From contig NZ_KL647083.1 of the NCBI RefSeq assembly GCF_000725625.1, forward strand, positions 62,001 to 126,000: DNA of 64,000 nt, written 5' to 3'. Source of the stretch: Streptomyces sp. NRRL F-6676. GTDB lineage: Bacteria; Actinomycetota; Actinomycetes; Streptomycetales; Streptomycetaceae. The translations under genes were made by a program, and so were the position numbers. Shown here piece after piece: positions 19,167 to 28,082 of the stretch (position 1 is the stretch's first letter; each line of letters begins with the position of its first letter). The notes under the pieces were generated by a model. The model saw only the letters and a list, made by a program, of their open reading frames with translations, ran no database searches and was not told where the DNA came from.

Positions 19167-20140
19167 GACACCCCACCCGCCCCCGGCAGCACGAGCACAT
19201 CACTGTGCCCGACCACGATCCCCAACTCCCCGCCCCCGCACTGGGCGAGCCGCTCCCGCAGATACGTATCCGCACACGCCGCCAGCTCCGGCCGCTGTTC
19301 GACGGCCGCGCCGACCCATCCCCGCAGCCACTCCCCCGCCAGCTCGGCGTGCTCGGCCCCGAGCCGCCAGGGGCTGGGGTGCACCCGCACCGTCGCACCG
19401 AGGCGGCCGAACGCCTCGCAGGCGGCGGTGACCGCGTCCGGGCCGAGGAGTTCGCCGCGGCGCTGGTGGGCGTCGAACGCGGCGGCGAGTTCCGCGTCGA
19501 GCGGGCGGGAGGGCGTCAACTCGACCCGTCCGACGACGGACAGGGTGAGCAGCGCGGGGACGCCCGCCCCGACACAGGCCGCCGCGAGCGTGTCGATCTC
19601 CTCGCGGGTGAGCACGTCGAGCAGCGCGGACGCGGTCACGAGGGAGGCACCGGCGAGCACGTCGGCGGTGAGCCGGCCGAGGTCGCCGCGTTGTGTGGTG
19701 ACCTCGATCCGGCTGCCGTCGGCGGCGGACCGGGGCGCCCCCACGGCGGCGAAGTGCAGCAGATAGGGGTCGCGGTCGTGCAGGATCCAGTGCTGGGGCC
19801 CGTCGAGCAGGGGCGCCAGCCAGCGCCCCATGGAGCCGGTACCGCAGCCGAGGTCGTGCACGACGAGCCCGGCCCCGCGCCGGCCCGGCCGGTTGGCGAG
19901 CCGGATGCGCAACGGGTCCAGCAGGTCATGGGCGCGCGCGGCGGCGTCGGCGGGCTCGCGCAGCCGCAGCCACCGGGGGGCGTACCGGGGCACGCCCGAC
20001 TCGTCGTCGACGGGCCCGGCGCCGGGCGCGGGCACGGCGGAAAGCGAACCGACGGGCCCCGCACTCACATCCGCCCCCGGCCCCGCACCCGCACTTACGT
20101 GCGCACCCGCATCCGCGTTCGCACCCGCCCCCGTCCTCAC
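19163..20140 (-). CDS. SAM-dependent methyltransferase
   Basis: A 325-aa class I methyltransferase: VVHDLGCGTGSMGRWLAPLL is motif I and ILHDRDPYLLHFA the acidic motif II. The first ~45 residues are Gly/Ala/Pro low complexity. The GTG start lies in a GTGA overlap with the glycosyltransferase stop, and the stop overlaps the membrane-protein start. The substrate is unknown. Context suggests methylation of a product assembled by the neighbouring glycosyltransferase and GTP-derived chemistry. Confidence 0.83.
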   Translation of the reverse strand: MRTGAGANADAGAHVSAGAGPGADVSAGPVGSLSAVPAPGAGPVDDESGVPRYAPRWLRLREPADAAARAHDLLDPLRIRLANRPGRRGAGLVVHDLGCGTGSMGRWLAPLLDGPQHWILHDRDPYLLHFAAVGAPRSAADGSRIEVTTQRGDLGRLTADVLAGASLVTASALLDVLTREEIDTLAAACVGAGVPALLTLSVVGRVELTPSRPLDAELAAAFDAHQRRGELLGPDAVTAACEAFGRLGATVRVHPSPWRLGAEHAELAGEWLRGWVGAAVEQRPELAACADTYLRERLAQCGGGELGIVVGHSDVLVLPGAGGVS

Positions 20141-21444
20141 GCCGCCTCCCGGGACTCGGGCCGCAACCGGCCCAGTACCGCCGCGAGGCTGCGCGCGGTG
20201 GTGGCCCAACCGTCGAGCGCGGCCCGGCGCCCCCGCGCGGCGGCCTTCAGCCGGCGCCGTACGTCCGCCTCGCCGAACCACCCGCGCAGCTCGGCGGCGA
20301 GCGCGGCGGGGTCCTCCGGCGGTACGAGGATGCCGGGCACCCCGCCGTCCGGCGCGCGTCCCACCGCTTCGGGCAGCCCGCCCACGTCGGTGGCGAGGAC
20401 GGGGATGCCCCGGGCGAGCGCCTCGGTGACGGCCATGCCGTAGGTCTCGGCGTAGGAGGCGAGGACCATCAGGTCGGCGGCGGCGTAGCTGGCGTCGAGC
20501 GCGGCGCCGGAGCGCGGCCCGACGAGGCGGAACCGGTCGCCGAGCCCGTGCGCGGTGATCAGCTCCTGGACCCCGGCGACATACTCGGGGTCCTGCGTGA
20601 GCGAGCCGACGCACACGCAGCTCCACGGCAGGTCGGGGGCGGTCGCGAGCGCCTCGACCAGCCGGTGCTGCCCCTTGCGCGGGGTGACGGACGCGACGCA
20701 CAGGAGCTGCGAGAGGCCGTCGGTGCCGGAGGCGAGGGGGGCGATGTCGGCGCCGGGGGCAGCGACGTGCACGCGGTCGGGGGCGAGCCCGTGGTGGGAG
20801 ACGAGCCGGCGTACGGCCCAGTCGCTGGTGGCGATCACCGCGGAGACGGCGCGCAGGGTCTCGCGCTCCTTGGCGTCGAGCGCGGCGGCGATGTCGGCGT
20901 CGAGCCCGGTCTCGTCGCCGAGCGGGAGGTGGACGAGGACGGCGAGACAGAGCCGTTCGGCCTCCGGGACGACGACCTCGGGGACGCCGCAGGCGACGAG
21001 GCCGTCGAGCAGCACGACCGTGCCGTCGGGCAGTTCGCGCAGGGTGCGGGCGAGGGCGGCGCGGGCGTCGGCGCCGGGGGCGGGCCAGGCGCCGCCGACG
21101 GTGTGCTTGACGACCTGCCAGCCGAAGCCGGGGAGGTCGAGGCAGATCCGGCGGTCGTAGGCGTTGCCGCCGCTGGGGTTGGCGGGGTCGTCGACCCCGG
21201 CCGGCAGCACGAAGTGCAGGGTGCGCAGGGACATGGGGATGATCTCGGCGTGGGTGGGGACGGAAGCGGGGGCGGCCTGCTGGAAGGGCACGTAGTCCAG
21301 CCGCCGACGGACGGCGGGGGCCGTCTGCCCGGCGGTGGGACGGGCCGGCTGTCCAGTGGTGGGACGGGCCGTCTGCCCCGCAGTGGGACGGGCCACCTGC
21401 CCCGTGGTGGGACGGGCCGTCTGCTGGGTGATCACGTCACTCAC
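20137..21444 (-). CDS. GT4-type glycosyltransferase
   Basis: A 435-aa GT-B glycosyltransferase. [17 protein letters not shown] and [33 protein letters not shown] (with the E-x7-E pair) are the nucleotide-sugar domain hallmarks. The N terminus carries four 8-residue repeats (consensus T-A-R-P-T-T/A-G-Q, residues 9-40). A shorter start at ATG 21234 ([13 protein letters not shown]) would remove them, so the repeat may be partly untranslated leader. The stop and start overlaps with its neighbours indicate one transcript. Confidence 0.85.
   Translation of the reverse strand: MSDVITQQTARPTTGQVARPTAGQTARPTTGQPARPTAGQTAPAVRRRLDYVPFQQAAPASVPTHAEIIPMSLRTLHFVLPAGVDDPANPSGGNAYDRRICLDLPGFGWQVVKHTVGGAWPAPGADARAALARTLRELPDGTVVLLDGLVACGVPEVVVPEAERLCLAVLVHLPLGDETGLDADIAAALDAKERETLRAVSAVIATSDWAVRRLVSHHGLAPDRVHVAAPGADIAPLASGTDGLSQLLCVASVTPRKGQHRLVEALATAPDLPWSCVCVGSLTQDPEYVAGVQELITAHGLGDRFRLVGPRSGAALDASYAAADLMVLASYAETYGMAVTEALARGIPVLATDVGGLPEAVGRAPDGGVPGILVPPEDPAALAAELRGWFGEADVRRRLKAAARGRRAALDGWATTARSLAAVLGRLRPESREAA
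21325..21420 (-). repeat. Four 24-bp tandem repeats at the glycosyltransferase 5' end
   Basis: Four units of 24 bp encode T/V/P-A-R-P-T-T/A-G-Q. They are in frame with the downstream glycosyltransferase and immediately follow the PTPS-like gene. Confidence 0.8.
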
Positions 21445-21839
21445 AGGTCACGCTCGTAACTCGCCCAGGCGATGTGCGACTCGTGCAGGGTGACGGTGAG
21501 CCCGGTGAGCCCGCGGGCCCCCTCGCCGAGCCGGCCGTCCTGGACGCGCTGGGCGAGCCGGTCGGCGACGACCTTCGCGAGGAACTCCGTCGAGGTGTTG
21601 GTGTCGGCGAAGTCGGGCTCGTTGTCGAGGTTGCGGTAGTTCAGCTCGGCGACGACGGCGCCGAGTTCCTGCGTGGCCAGTCCGATGTCGACGACGATGT
21701 TGTCGTCGTCCAGCTCGGGGCGGCGGAAGGTGGCGTCCACGAGGAACGTCGCTCCGTGCAGGCGCTGCGCGGGGCCGAAGACCTCGCCGCGGAAGCTGTG
21801 GGCGATCATCAGGTGATCGCGGACCGTGATGCTGAACAA
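21441..21839 (-). CDS. 6-pyruvoyltetrahydropterin synthase/QueD-fold protein, catalytic residues altered
   Basis: A 132-aa T-fold protein aligning over its length with QueD/PTPS. Compared with E. coli QueD as I remember it, AHSF keeps the first zinc His, RLHGATF keeps the second but has Ala in place of the third (HGH to HGA), GPAQRLHG lacks the catalytic Cys, and LNYRNLDN replaces the LDHHYLN Asp-His pair. The C-terminal Glu (LHES) remains. It may be a carrier or structural partner, or use different chemistry. I chose TTG 21839 because GGAGGG lies at good spacing before it. Its start overlaps nothing, and its stop overlaps the glycosyltransferase start. Confidence 0.83.
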   Translation of the reverse strand: MFSITVRDHLMIAHSFRGEVFGPAQRLHGATFLVDATFRRPELDDDNIVVDIGLATQELGAVVAELNYRNLDNEPDFADTNTSTEFLAKVVADRLAQRVQDGRLGEGARGLTGLTVTLHESHIAWASYERDL

Positions 21840-22036
21840 CGGACGACCCTCCAGGTGCGGTGCGTCTGAGCGCCCGGACGGTACCCCCGTCACGGAGGAC
21901 GGGAACCCCGGCCGGGCCAGGCATGCCGTGTAGTACGGCCGATCGACGCGGGTTGTTCAGTTGTTCAGCAGCGGCTTCGCCGGTTCACGGGCCGCCACCT
22001 GCCGGCGGGCGGCCCCAGCCGTGCCGGCGGGCGGCT

Positions 22037-23074
22037 TCAGACGTACGTCACCCGGTGGCAGAGCCCGCCGAGTTCGCCCGAGGTGAGCCGCGACAACAGC
22101 TCCGGCAGCTCCTCGAAAGAACTGTCTCCGCTGATGAGCGCGTCGAACGCGGGGTCGGCGAGCAGGTCGAGGGCGAGGGCGAGCCGGTCGCCGTACGTAC
22201 GCCCGGACCGCGCACGGGGCGAGACCGTGCCGACCTGGCTGCTGCGCACGGTGAGCCGCCGGGAGTGGAAGGCCTCGCCGAGCGGCAGCCCGACGATCCG
22301 GTCCCCGTACCAGCTCATCTCGACCAAGGTGCCCTCGTGGGCGAGCAGTTCGAGTGAGCGTCGGGCCCCGGCCTCGCTCGCGCTGGCGTGCACGACGAGG
22401 TCGCACTCCCCGAGCGCCTCCTCCGGCAGGGCGAAGTCGACCCCGAGCGCGCGGGCGACGTCGGCCCGTCCCGCCTCGGCGTCGACGAGCTGCACCCGCA
22501 CCCCGGGGAACCGGGCGAGCAGCGCGGCGACGCTGCATCCGACCATCCCGCCCCCCACGACGGCGATGCGGTCGCCGAGCAGCGGCGTGGCGTCCCACAG
22601 GGCGTTGACGGCGGTCTCGACGGTCCCCGCGAGGACGGCCCGCCCGGCCGGTACGCGCTCGGGCACGGGGGTGACGGCGGAGGCGGGCACGACGTACCGC
22701 GTCTGGTGCGGGAAGAGGCAGAACACGTTCCGTCCCAGCAGCTCCCCGGGCCCCCACTCGACGACCCCGACGCTGAGGTACCCGTACTTGACCGGGGCGG
22801 GGAAGTCGCCGTCCTGGAAGGGCGCGCGCATGGCGCCGTACTGGTTCGCGGGCACACCGCCCCGGAAGACGAGGGTCTCGGTGCCGCGGCTGACCCCGGA
22901 GTACAGCGCCCGTACGACCACGTCGCCCTCGCCCGGCTCGGGCAGCGCGACGTCGCGGATCTCGCCGAGCCCGGGCTCCCGCACCCAGAAGGCCCGAGCG
23001 GAACGTTCCGTGCTTCGTTCGCTTCGTTCGCTTCCTGCGTTTCCTGTGCTTCCTGTGCTTCCTGTGCTTTTCAT
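22037..23074 (-). CDS. Zinc-type alcohol dehydrogenase-like oxidoreductase
   Basis: A 345-aa medium-chain dehydrogenase/reductase relative. YSGVSRGTETLVFRG and KYGYLSVGVVEWGPGELLGRNVFCLFPHQTRYVVP form the GroES-like part, and IAVVGGGMVGCSVAALLARF is the cofactor-binding fold. The structural-zinc Cys cluster is absent. BchC-like and QueD-neighbouring dehydrogenases look like this. The N terminus (residues 3-25) is a Ser-Thr-Gly / Ser-Glu-Arg repeat. GAGGGG precedes ATG 23074. It diverges from the CDP-alcohol phosphatidyltransferase. Confidence 0.82.
   Translation of the reverse strand: MKSTGSTGSTGNAGSERSERSTERSARAFWVREPGLGEIRDVALPEPGEGDVVVRALYSGVSRGTETLVFRGGVPANQYGAMRAPFQDGDFPAPVKYGYLSVGVVEWGPGELLGRNVFCLFPHQTRYVVPASAVTPVPERVPAGRAVLAGTVETAVNALWDATPLLGDRIAVVGGGMVGCSVAALLARFPGVRVQLVDAEAGRADVARALGVDFALPEEALGECDLVVHASASEAGARRSLELLAHEGTLVEMSWYGDRIVGLPLGEAFHSRRLTVRSSQVGTVSPRARSGRTYGDRLALALDLLADPAFDALISGDSSFEELPELLSRLTSGELGGLCHRVTYV
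23000..23068 (-). repeat. In-frame 9-bp tandem repeats at dehydrogenase N terminus
   Basis: Units of 9 bp (core agcacagga, then agcgaacga) encode Ser-Thr-Gly and Ser-Glu-Arg repeats at residues 3-25 of the dehydrogenase-like protein. Confidence 0.8.
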
Positions 23075-23190
23075 TTGCGCCCCTCTGAACGATCGACGGA
23101 TTCCCCACGTACCGCAGCTACAAGAAGTCCCGAAGCACATCACGAAGTCGCGCACAACGTACGCAACGAAGATCGAATCTGTCACTCGAC

Positions 23191-23226
23191 GATCTCGCTG
23201 ATCTCACTGATCTCGCTGATCTCGAC
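23191..23226. repeat. Four 9-bp GATCTCGCT repeats in a divergent promoter region
   Basis: GATCTCGCT, GATCTCACT, GATCTCGCT and GATCTCGAC run head to tail just upstream of the CDP-alcohol phosphatidyltransferase. They may be a binding array or slippage-derived filler. Confidence 0.75.
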
Positions 23227-23248
23227 GACACCGGCCGGAGGGTGAGCG

Positions 23249-24109
<861 letters not shown>

Positions 24110-24150
24110 GGAGGACGCACGCCTCCGACCCGCTCAAGGGGGCGGTGGAA

Positions 24151-24204
24151 GGGAGGCGTGGCCTCCCCTTGTGCGCCCTTTCGTGACGGGGTCCGTCCCG
24201 TCAC
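24151..24204 (+). terminator. Two consecutive hairpins after the phosphatidyltransferase gene
   Basis: GGGAGGC (24151-24157) pairs with GCCTCCC (24161-24167), followed by a short T/C run. GTGACGGG (24183-24190) pairs with CCCGTCAC (24197-24204). Both are perfect stems and suggest termination before the Cys-rich gene, whose start must then lie further downstream. Confidence 0.6.
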
Positions 24205-24277
24205 ACTGATGTCGTTCGGCGCTGTCCGGCTTCTGCCCCGGGCGGTGGAGGCGCGCCTGGGGGGAGTGAGCGTCGCG

Positions 24278-25357
24278 GTGACGAACGACGACCCGTCCGA
24301 CGACGAGGTGCACAAGGCGCTCGACGCGTTCTCGGCACGCGGCCGGCGCAGACGTCCGGGACCGGCTCCGACGGATTTCCGGCTCTCCCGGCTGCATCTG
24401 CTAGAGGCCTCCGTCACCCGCCGCATCGAGCAGCGCTCCGAGAGGACGCATCACCGGCCCGGCACCGTCGACCTCTCGGAGCGACCCCTCTACGACGTGC
24501 TGCGGGACTACAAGCTCGGCCCGCACGAGAAGCCCGTCGACCGGCCGATCGACCTGGTCAGGCGTGGCACGGTGCATCTCGCGTCCTGCGACTGCGGCAA
24601 CGGCCGACGGCAGTGCGCCGACTGCAAGGGGATGAGATACCGCCCGTGCGAGCCCGCCCAGACGTGCACGGTGTGCGAGGGTGTCACGGCGTGCACGCAG
24701 CTCCTGAAACACGGCGGCCTGCCCAGCACCCCACCACGGCCGGTGAAGCCGGGCAGGGCCGACCGCCCCCAGGAGCGGGTGACCTGCGAGGCCTGCCGGA
24801 CACCTGACAGCGCGTGCCCCGGATGCCGGGGCTGGGGGAAGGTGAGGTGCACGGAGTGCGAGGCGAGGGGGCGTATCCCCTGCGGTCCGTGCAAGGCGTC
24901 GGGCACCGTCGACTGCACCACGTGCAAGGGGCACGGGAGCCTCACGTCCTGGACCGCCGGACGAATAGAGTGGGTCTCCCGGACCCGCTCGGTGCCGCCC
25001 CCCGTCCCGAGGCCCCGGCAGGTGGCGTCGGAACTGGGCTCGGCCGGCTGGCGCGAGGACCGGCTCGGCGCCGACGATCCGCTTCCCGACGGCCTCCTCC
25101 CTTCCCATCGCTCCGCACTCGAGCCCGAACTGGGTGTACAGCCGGGCGAGAAGGAACGCGAGGTCGTCCTCCGGCGGCTCACGGTCGTCAGGGCGACACC
25201 ACCCGGCTCCGGCAACCTCGAGCTGTACGTTTTCCGAGACGTCGGCGGACAACTCACAGTACGACGGCGGGTGTCGGAGGAGGGGCGGCGCAAAGCCCTG
25301 CTGGCCGTGGCGGCGGCCGTGGCTCTTGTCGTCCTCGTGCTGCTCCTGGCCCATTGA
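24278..25357 (+). CDS. DnaJ-zinc-finger-like Cys-rich protein with C-terminal membrane anchor
   Basis: Function unknown. The central region has many C-x2-C pairs in CxxCxGxG-like spacing (CDCGNGRRQCADCKG, CTVCEG, CEACRT, CPGCRGWGKVRCTECEARGRIPCGPCKASGTVDCTTCKGHG), resembling a DnaJ or thiol-disulfide zinc-binding repeat without a J domain. A final hydrophobic helix (LLAVAAAVALVVLVLLLAH) would tail-anchor it with the zinc domain in the cytoplasm. I chose GTG 24278, with GGGGAG upstream. ATG 24209 is possible; a still earlier GTG at 24158 lies in a terminator loop. Confidence 0.7.
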   Translation: MTNDDPSDDEVHKALDAFSARGRRRRPGPAPTDFRLSRLHLLEASVTRRIEQRSERTHHRPGTVDLSERPLYDVLRDYKLGPHEKPVDRPIDLVRRGTVHLASCDCGNGRRQCADCKGMRYRPCEPAQTCTVCEGVTACTQLLKHGGLPSTPPRPVKPGRADRPQERVTCEACRTPDSACPGCRGWGKVRCTECEARGRIPCGPCKASGTVDCTTCKGHGSLTSWTAGRIEWVSRTRSVPPPVPRPRQVASELGSAGWREDRLGADDPLPDGLLPSHRSALEPELGVQPGEKEREVVLRRLTVVRATPPGSGNLELYVFRDVGGQLTVRRRVSEEGRRKALLAVAAAVALVVLVLLLAH

Positions 25358-25469
25358 CCCGTTTCCGGCAGTGCTCGCGCGCCGTGCCTCCACCGGCCGG
25401 GTGGAAGGGTGGAAGCCGTCGGGATCGACGTACTGGGCGGACACGGCGGACGCGGCGGACGCGGTCGCC

Positions 25470-25565
25470 CCGGCAGGGGAGCCGGGCGCGATCGCCCCGT
25501 CCGGAAAGCCGGACCCGGTCTCCCCGGCCGGAAAGCCGGACGCGATCGCCCCGTCCGGCTCCCGG
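25470..25565. repeat. 27-bp tandem repeat in the 25358-25664 intergenic region
   Basis: Blocks built on CCGGAAAGCCGGA recur with a 27-bp period (25501 and 25528) within alternating cgatcgccccgt / ggtctccccgg contexts, about 3.3 copies. The 307-base gap between the Cys-rich gene and a TetR gene otherwise holds no supportable gene. Confidence 0.7.
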
Positions 25566-25664
25566 CCCGATGCCGGATCCGCGCGGATGCGCAGCCTGTC
25601 GCCGGAGGCGGCGGCATCCTGGGCATGTTCCTCTCCGCCCTCCCAGCGGGAGCCGCCCGCCCAC

Positions 25665-26195
25665 TCAGCGCGGACCGGCCCCGCCCCGCAACCCGTCGAC
25701 GAGAACGGCGAGCATGCGCTTCCGCCGCTCCCGCCACGCGGCCCCGTCGCCGCCGCTCTCCCAGAGGAACGCCCCGAGAATGAGCACGTCCTCCGCCCCG
25801 GCGTCCACCCGCACCTGCCCCGCGTCCTTTCCCGCCGCGAGCAGCAGCTCCAGCGCGGCGAGGACGGGCGGGTGGCACCGTCCGTACCGCCCGCCCCCGT
25901 CGGCGATCCGCTCCAGCCACAACCGAAGCGCCTCCAGCGGCTCATGCTCGTCGAGCAGCCGCCCGGCGTCCTCGGCCAGCCCGGCGACCTCCGCCTCGTG
26001 GACGGCCAGCAGCAACTCCTCCCGGCCGGAAAAGTGCCGGTAGAGCGTGCCCTGGCCGACCCCGGCCGCCTTGGCGACGGAGGCGAGGCTCGCGGAGGGG
26101 TCGGCGGAAAAGGCCGCGCGGGCGGACTCGACGAGGCGTGCGCGGTTTTCCCGTGCATCGATGCGCGGCGCACGCCGCGGGCGGGCAGGGGGCAT
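25665..26195 (-). CDS. TetR-family regulator
   Basis: A 176-aa TetR protein: ARLVESARAAFSADPSASLASVAKAAGVGQGTLYRHFSGREELLLAV is the DNA-binding domain, followed by a helical C-terminal domain of the SBP-associated/TetR_C type. ATG 26195 has GAGAGG upstream. It is divergent from a second TetR gene, with one palindrome between them. Confidence 0.87.
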   Translation of the reverse strand: MPPARPRRAPRIDARENRARLVESARAAFSADPSASLASVAKAAGVGQGTLYRHFSGREELLLAVHEAEVAGLAEDAGRLLDEHEPLEALRLWLERIADGGGRYGRCHPPVLAALELLLAAGKDAGQVRVDAGAEDVLILGAFLWESGGDGAAWRERRKRMLAVLVDGLRGGAGPR

Positions 26196-26243
26196 GGTCC
26201 GGCGCCTCTCGCGTTGCCTGGCCTGAGGCCTGCCATCCTGCTC

Positions 26244-26267
26244 TACTTGTTGGTCGGCTGACAAGTA
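26244..26267. promoter_or_regulatory. TACTTGT-N10-ACAAGTA operator between two TetR genes
   Basis: Perfect 7-bp inverted arms TACTTGT (26244-26250) and ACAAGTA (26261-26267) are separated by 10 bases. The site sits just upstream of the plus-strand TetR start at 26286, so one or both regulators probably bind it. Confidence 0.65.
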
Positions 26268-26285
26268 AGTGAGTAGTCTGACCCC

Positions 26286-26951
26286 ATGACCACCCCCGCC
26301 CGCACCCAGAAGCAGCGCCGCGACGAGGCGGAGTCGGCCCTGCTCAACGCCGCCGCCGAACTGGTCGCCGAGCAGGGCCTGCGCTCCCTGACCCTGGCTC
26401 GCGTCGGCGAACGCGCCGGCTACAGCAGGGGCCTCGTCACGCACTACTTCGGCTCCAAGCAGGCCCTGGTCGAACGCCTGGCCCGCGCGGCCCAGTCCGG
26501 CTTCGTCCCGGGCCTGGAGGACGTGCCCCCCGGCCTGGACCGCCTCCTGCGCCTCATCGACGGCTACCTCGCGCAGCAGGCCAAGCACGCGAGACCGCTG
26601 AACAAGGCGTTCCTCCTCCTCTGGATCGAGGCCGCGACCTCCCCTGACCTGGCTCCCCTCTTCCACGACCGCACGGAGGCCTTCCGCAGGGACCTGCGCG
26701 AGGACCTCACGGCAGGCCTCACCGAAGGCACCATCCACCCCGGCATCGCCCACACCCTCGACGAGACGACAGCCGCGATCGTCACCCAACTCCGCGGCCT
26801 GGCCCTCCAACTCATGGTCGACCGCGAGTCGGTGAACGTGCGCGAGATGCGGACGTACCTGACGGAACACTGGCGTCGGGCGCTGACGCGAGCTCCCGGG
26901 CCCCGGGATCACGACTTCGCGGCGGGCGGCGGCAGTTCGCGCACGCCGTAG
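26286..26951 (+). CDS. TetR-family regulator
   Basis: A 221-aa TetR protein with a typical N-terminal HTH (AAELVAEQGLRSLTLARVGERAGYSRGLVTHYFGSKQALVERL) and a C-terminal ligand domain of the TetR_C_6/AcrR-like kind. It is divergent from another TetR gene and converges with the defence-type ATPase gene (21 bases apart). No obvious target enzyme is adjacent, so the divergent TetR pair may autoregulate or act elsewhere. Confidence 0.87.
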   Translation: MTTPARTQKQRRDEAESALLNAAAELVAEQGLRSLTLARVGERAGYSRGLVTHYFGSKQALVERLARAAQSGFVPGLEDVPPGLDRLLRLIDGYLAQQAKHARPLNKAFLLLWIEAATSPDLAPLFHDRTEAFRRDLREDLTAGLTEGTIHPGIAHTLDETTAAIVTQLRGLALQLMVDRESVNVREMRTYLTEHWRRALTRAPGPRDHDFAAGGGSSRTP

Positions 26952-26972
26952 AAGAGCACGGGGCGGGGCCTT

Positions 26973-28082
26973 TCAGGCCTTCGGCGACCGCGGCGGTGAG
27001 TCCTCCCGCAGCAGGTCCCCCCTCGGCACCCGTGCCAGCACCGGCGGCTCGTGTTCGCCCTCGTAGCCGAGGTGGAGTTCGCGGTGGGCGCGGGTGGCCA
27101 GGACGTAGTACGCCATGCGCAGGGTCGCGGACGTGGGGTCCTCGGCGGCGTCGGAGTGGGTGTCGGGGACGACCACGGTGTCGAAGCCGAGCCCCTTGGC
27201 GCTGCGGCGGTGGACGAGGACGATGCCGGGCCGGCCCAGGTCGAGGTTGCGGTACTGGCCGCCCCTCGCGTCGGATGTGTAGAGCTGCGGCTTGAGCCGC
27301 GGTGCCCGGCGCGACAGGCTGCCCAGCAGGGAGAACTGGGTGTGCTTGGAGTTGGTGATCACGCCGATGCTCCGTCGGGGGTGCTGTTCGGCCAGCAGGA
27401 TCAGCAGGTCGGCGGCGCCTCGTTCGGGGAAGCGGTGCAGGCGTGGCGGCGGCCCCTGCCGGTCGGGGAGGACCGGCTGCGCGGTGCCGGTGTGGAAGTG
27501 GGCGGCCAGCGCGGCTATCTGGGCGGTGTTGCGGTGGTTGCCGTCGAGTTCGTGACGGGTGCAGTGGCCGAGCCGTCCGGTGATCTCCTCCACCGTGGAG
27601 TTGGTGTCGGTGAGCCGCTGGTACTGGTCCGCGCAGACCGTCGTGCGGGCGCCCAGCATCCGGCAGAGCGTGTAGAACTCCGGCGGCAGGTCCTGGCCTT
27701 CGTCGACGACCAGTGTGAGACCGGGGACGGGACCGGTGCCGGCGGCACGGTCCCAGAGAGCCGGCCAGTCGTACCAGTCGCCGGAGCGCGGCGCGCCCGG
27801 CCCGTACCACTCGGCGAGCCACGCGTGCGCGGTCGTGACGCGGACCGAGCGGTCGCCGGGCCCCAGCGCGTGCACCGCCCCGGCGAGCGACTGGCGCAGC
27901 AGGTTGGAGTAGGTCAGCAGCGTCACCGGGGTGCCGGTGAGGGCGAGCATGACGGCGCGCTGCACGGCCAGCAGGCTCTTGCCGGTGCCGGGCGGGCCGC
28001 TGATCAGGTGGTTGCCGTCGAAGGGGAGTCCGTCCAGGCAGCCGCGCTGGTCCGAGGTGAGGTCGAGGTAGGTGAGGGTCAT
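26973..28082 (-). CDS. UvrD/AAA-type ATPase of the DISARM-like minus operon
   Basis: A 369-aa superfamily 1 helicase-like ATPase. It has Walker A SGPPGTGKS (K35), Walker B VVDEGQDLPPEF (D127), an ADQYQRL motif III and a C-terminal VHRRSAKGLGFDTVVVPDTH plus YVLATRAHRELHLGY resembling UvrD motifs V and VI. It is shorter than UvrD because the 1B/2B insertions are missing. ATG 28082 overlaps the drmB stop (ATGA), so it is the last gene of the sigma-drmA-drmB operon. It occupies the place where DISARM usually has the PLD-type drmC, and no PLD motif is visible. Confidence 0.82.
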   Translation of the reverse strand: MTLTYLDLTSDQRGCLDGLPFDGNHLISGPPGTGKSLLAVQRAVMLALTGTPVTLLTYSNLLRQSLAGAVHALGPGDRSVRVTTAHAWLAEWYGPGAPRSGDWYDWPALWDRAAGTGPVPGLTLVVDEGQDLPPEFYTLCRMLGARTTVCADQYQRLTDTNSTVEEITGRLGHCTRHELDGNHRNTAQIAALAAHFHTGTAQPVLPDRQGPPPRLHRFPERGAADLLILLAEQHPRRSIGVITNSKHTQFSLLGSLSRRAPRLKPQLYTSDARGGQYRNLDLGRPGIVLVHRRSAKGLGFDTVVVPDTHSDAAEDPTSATLRMAYYVLATRAHRELHLGYEGEHEPPVLARVPRGDLLREDSPPRSPKA

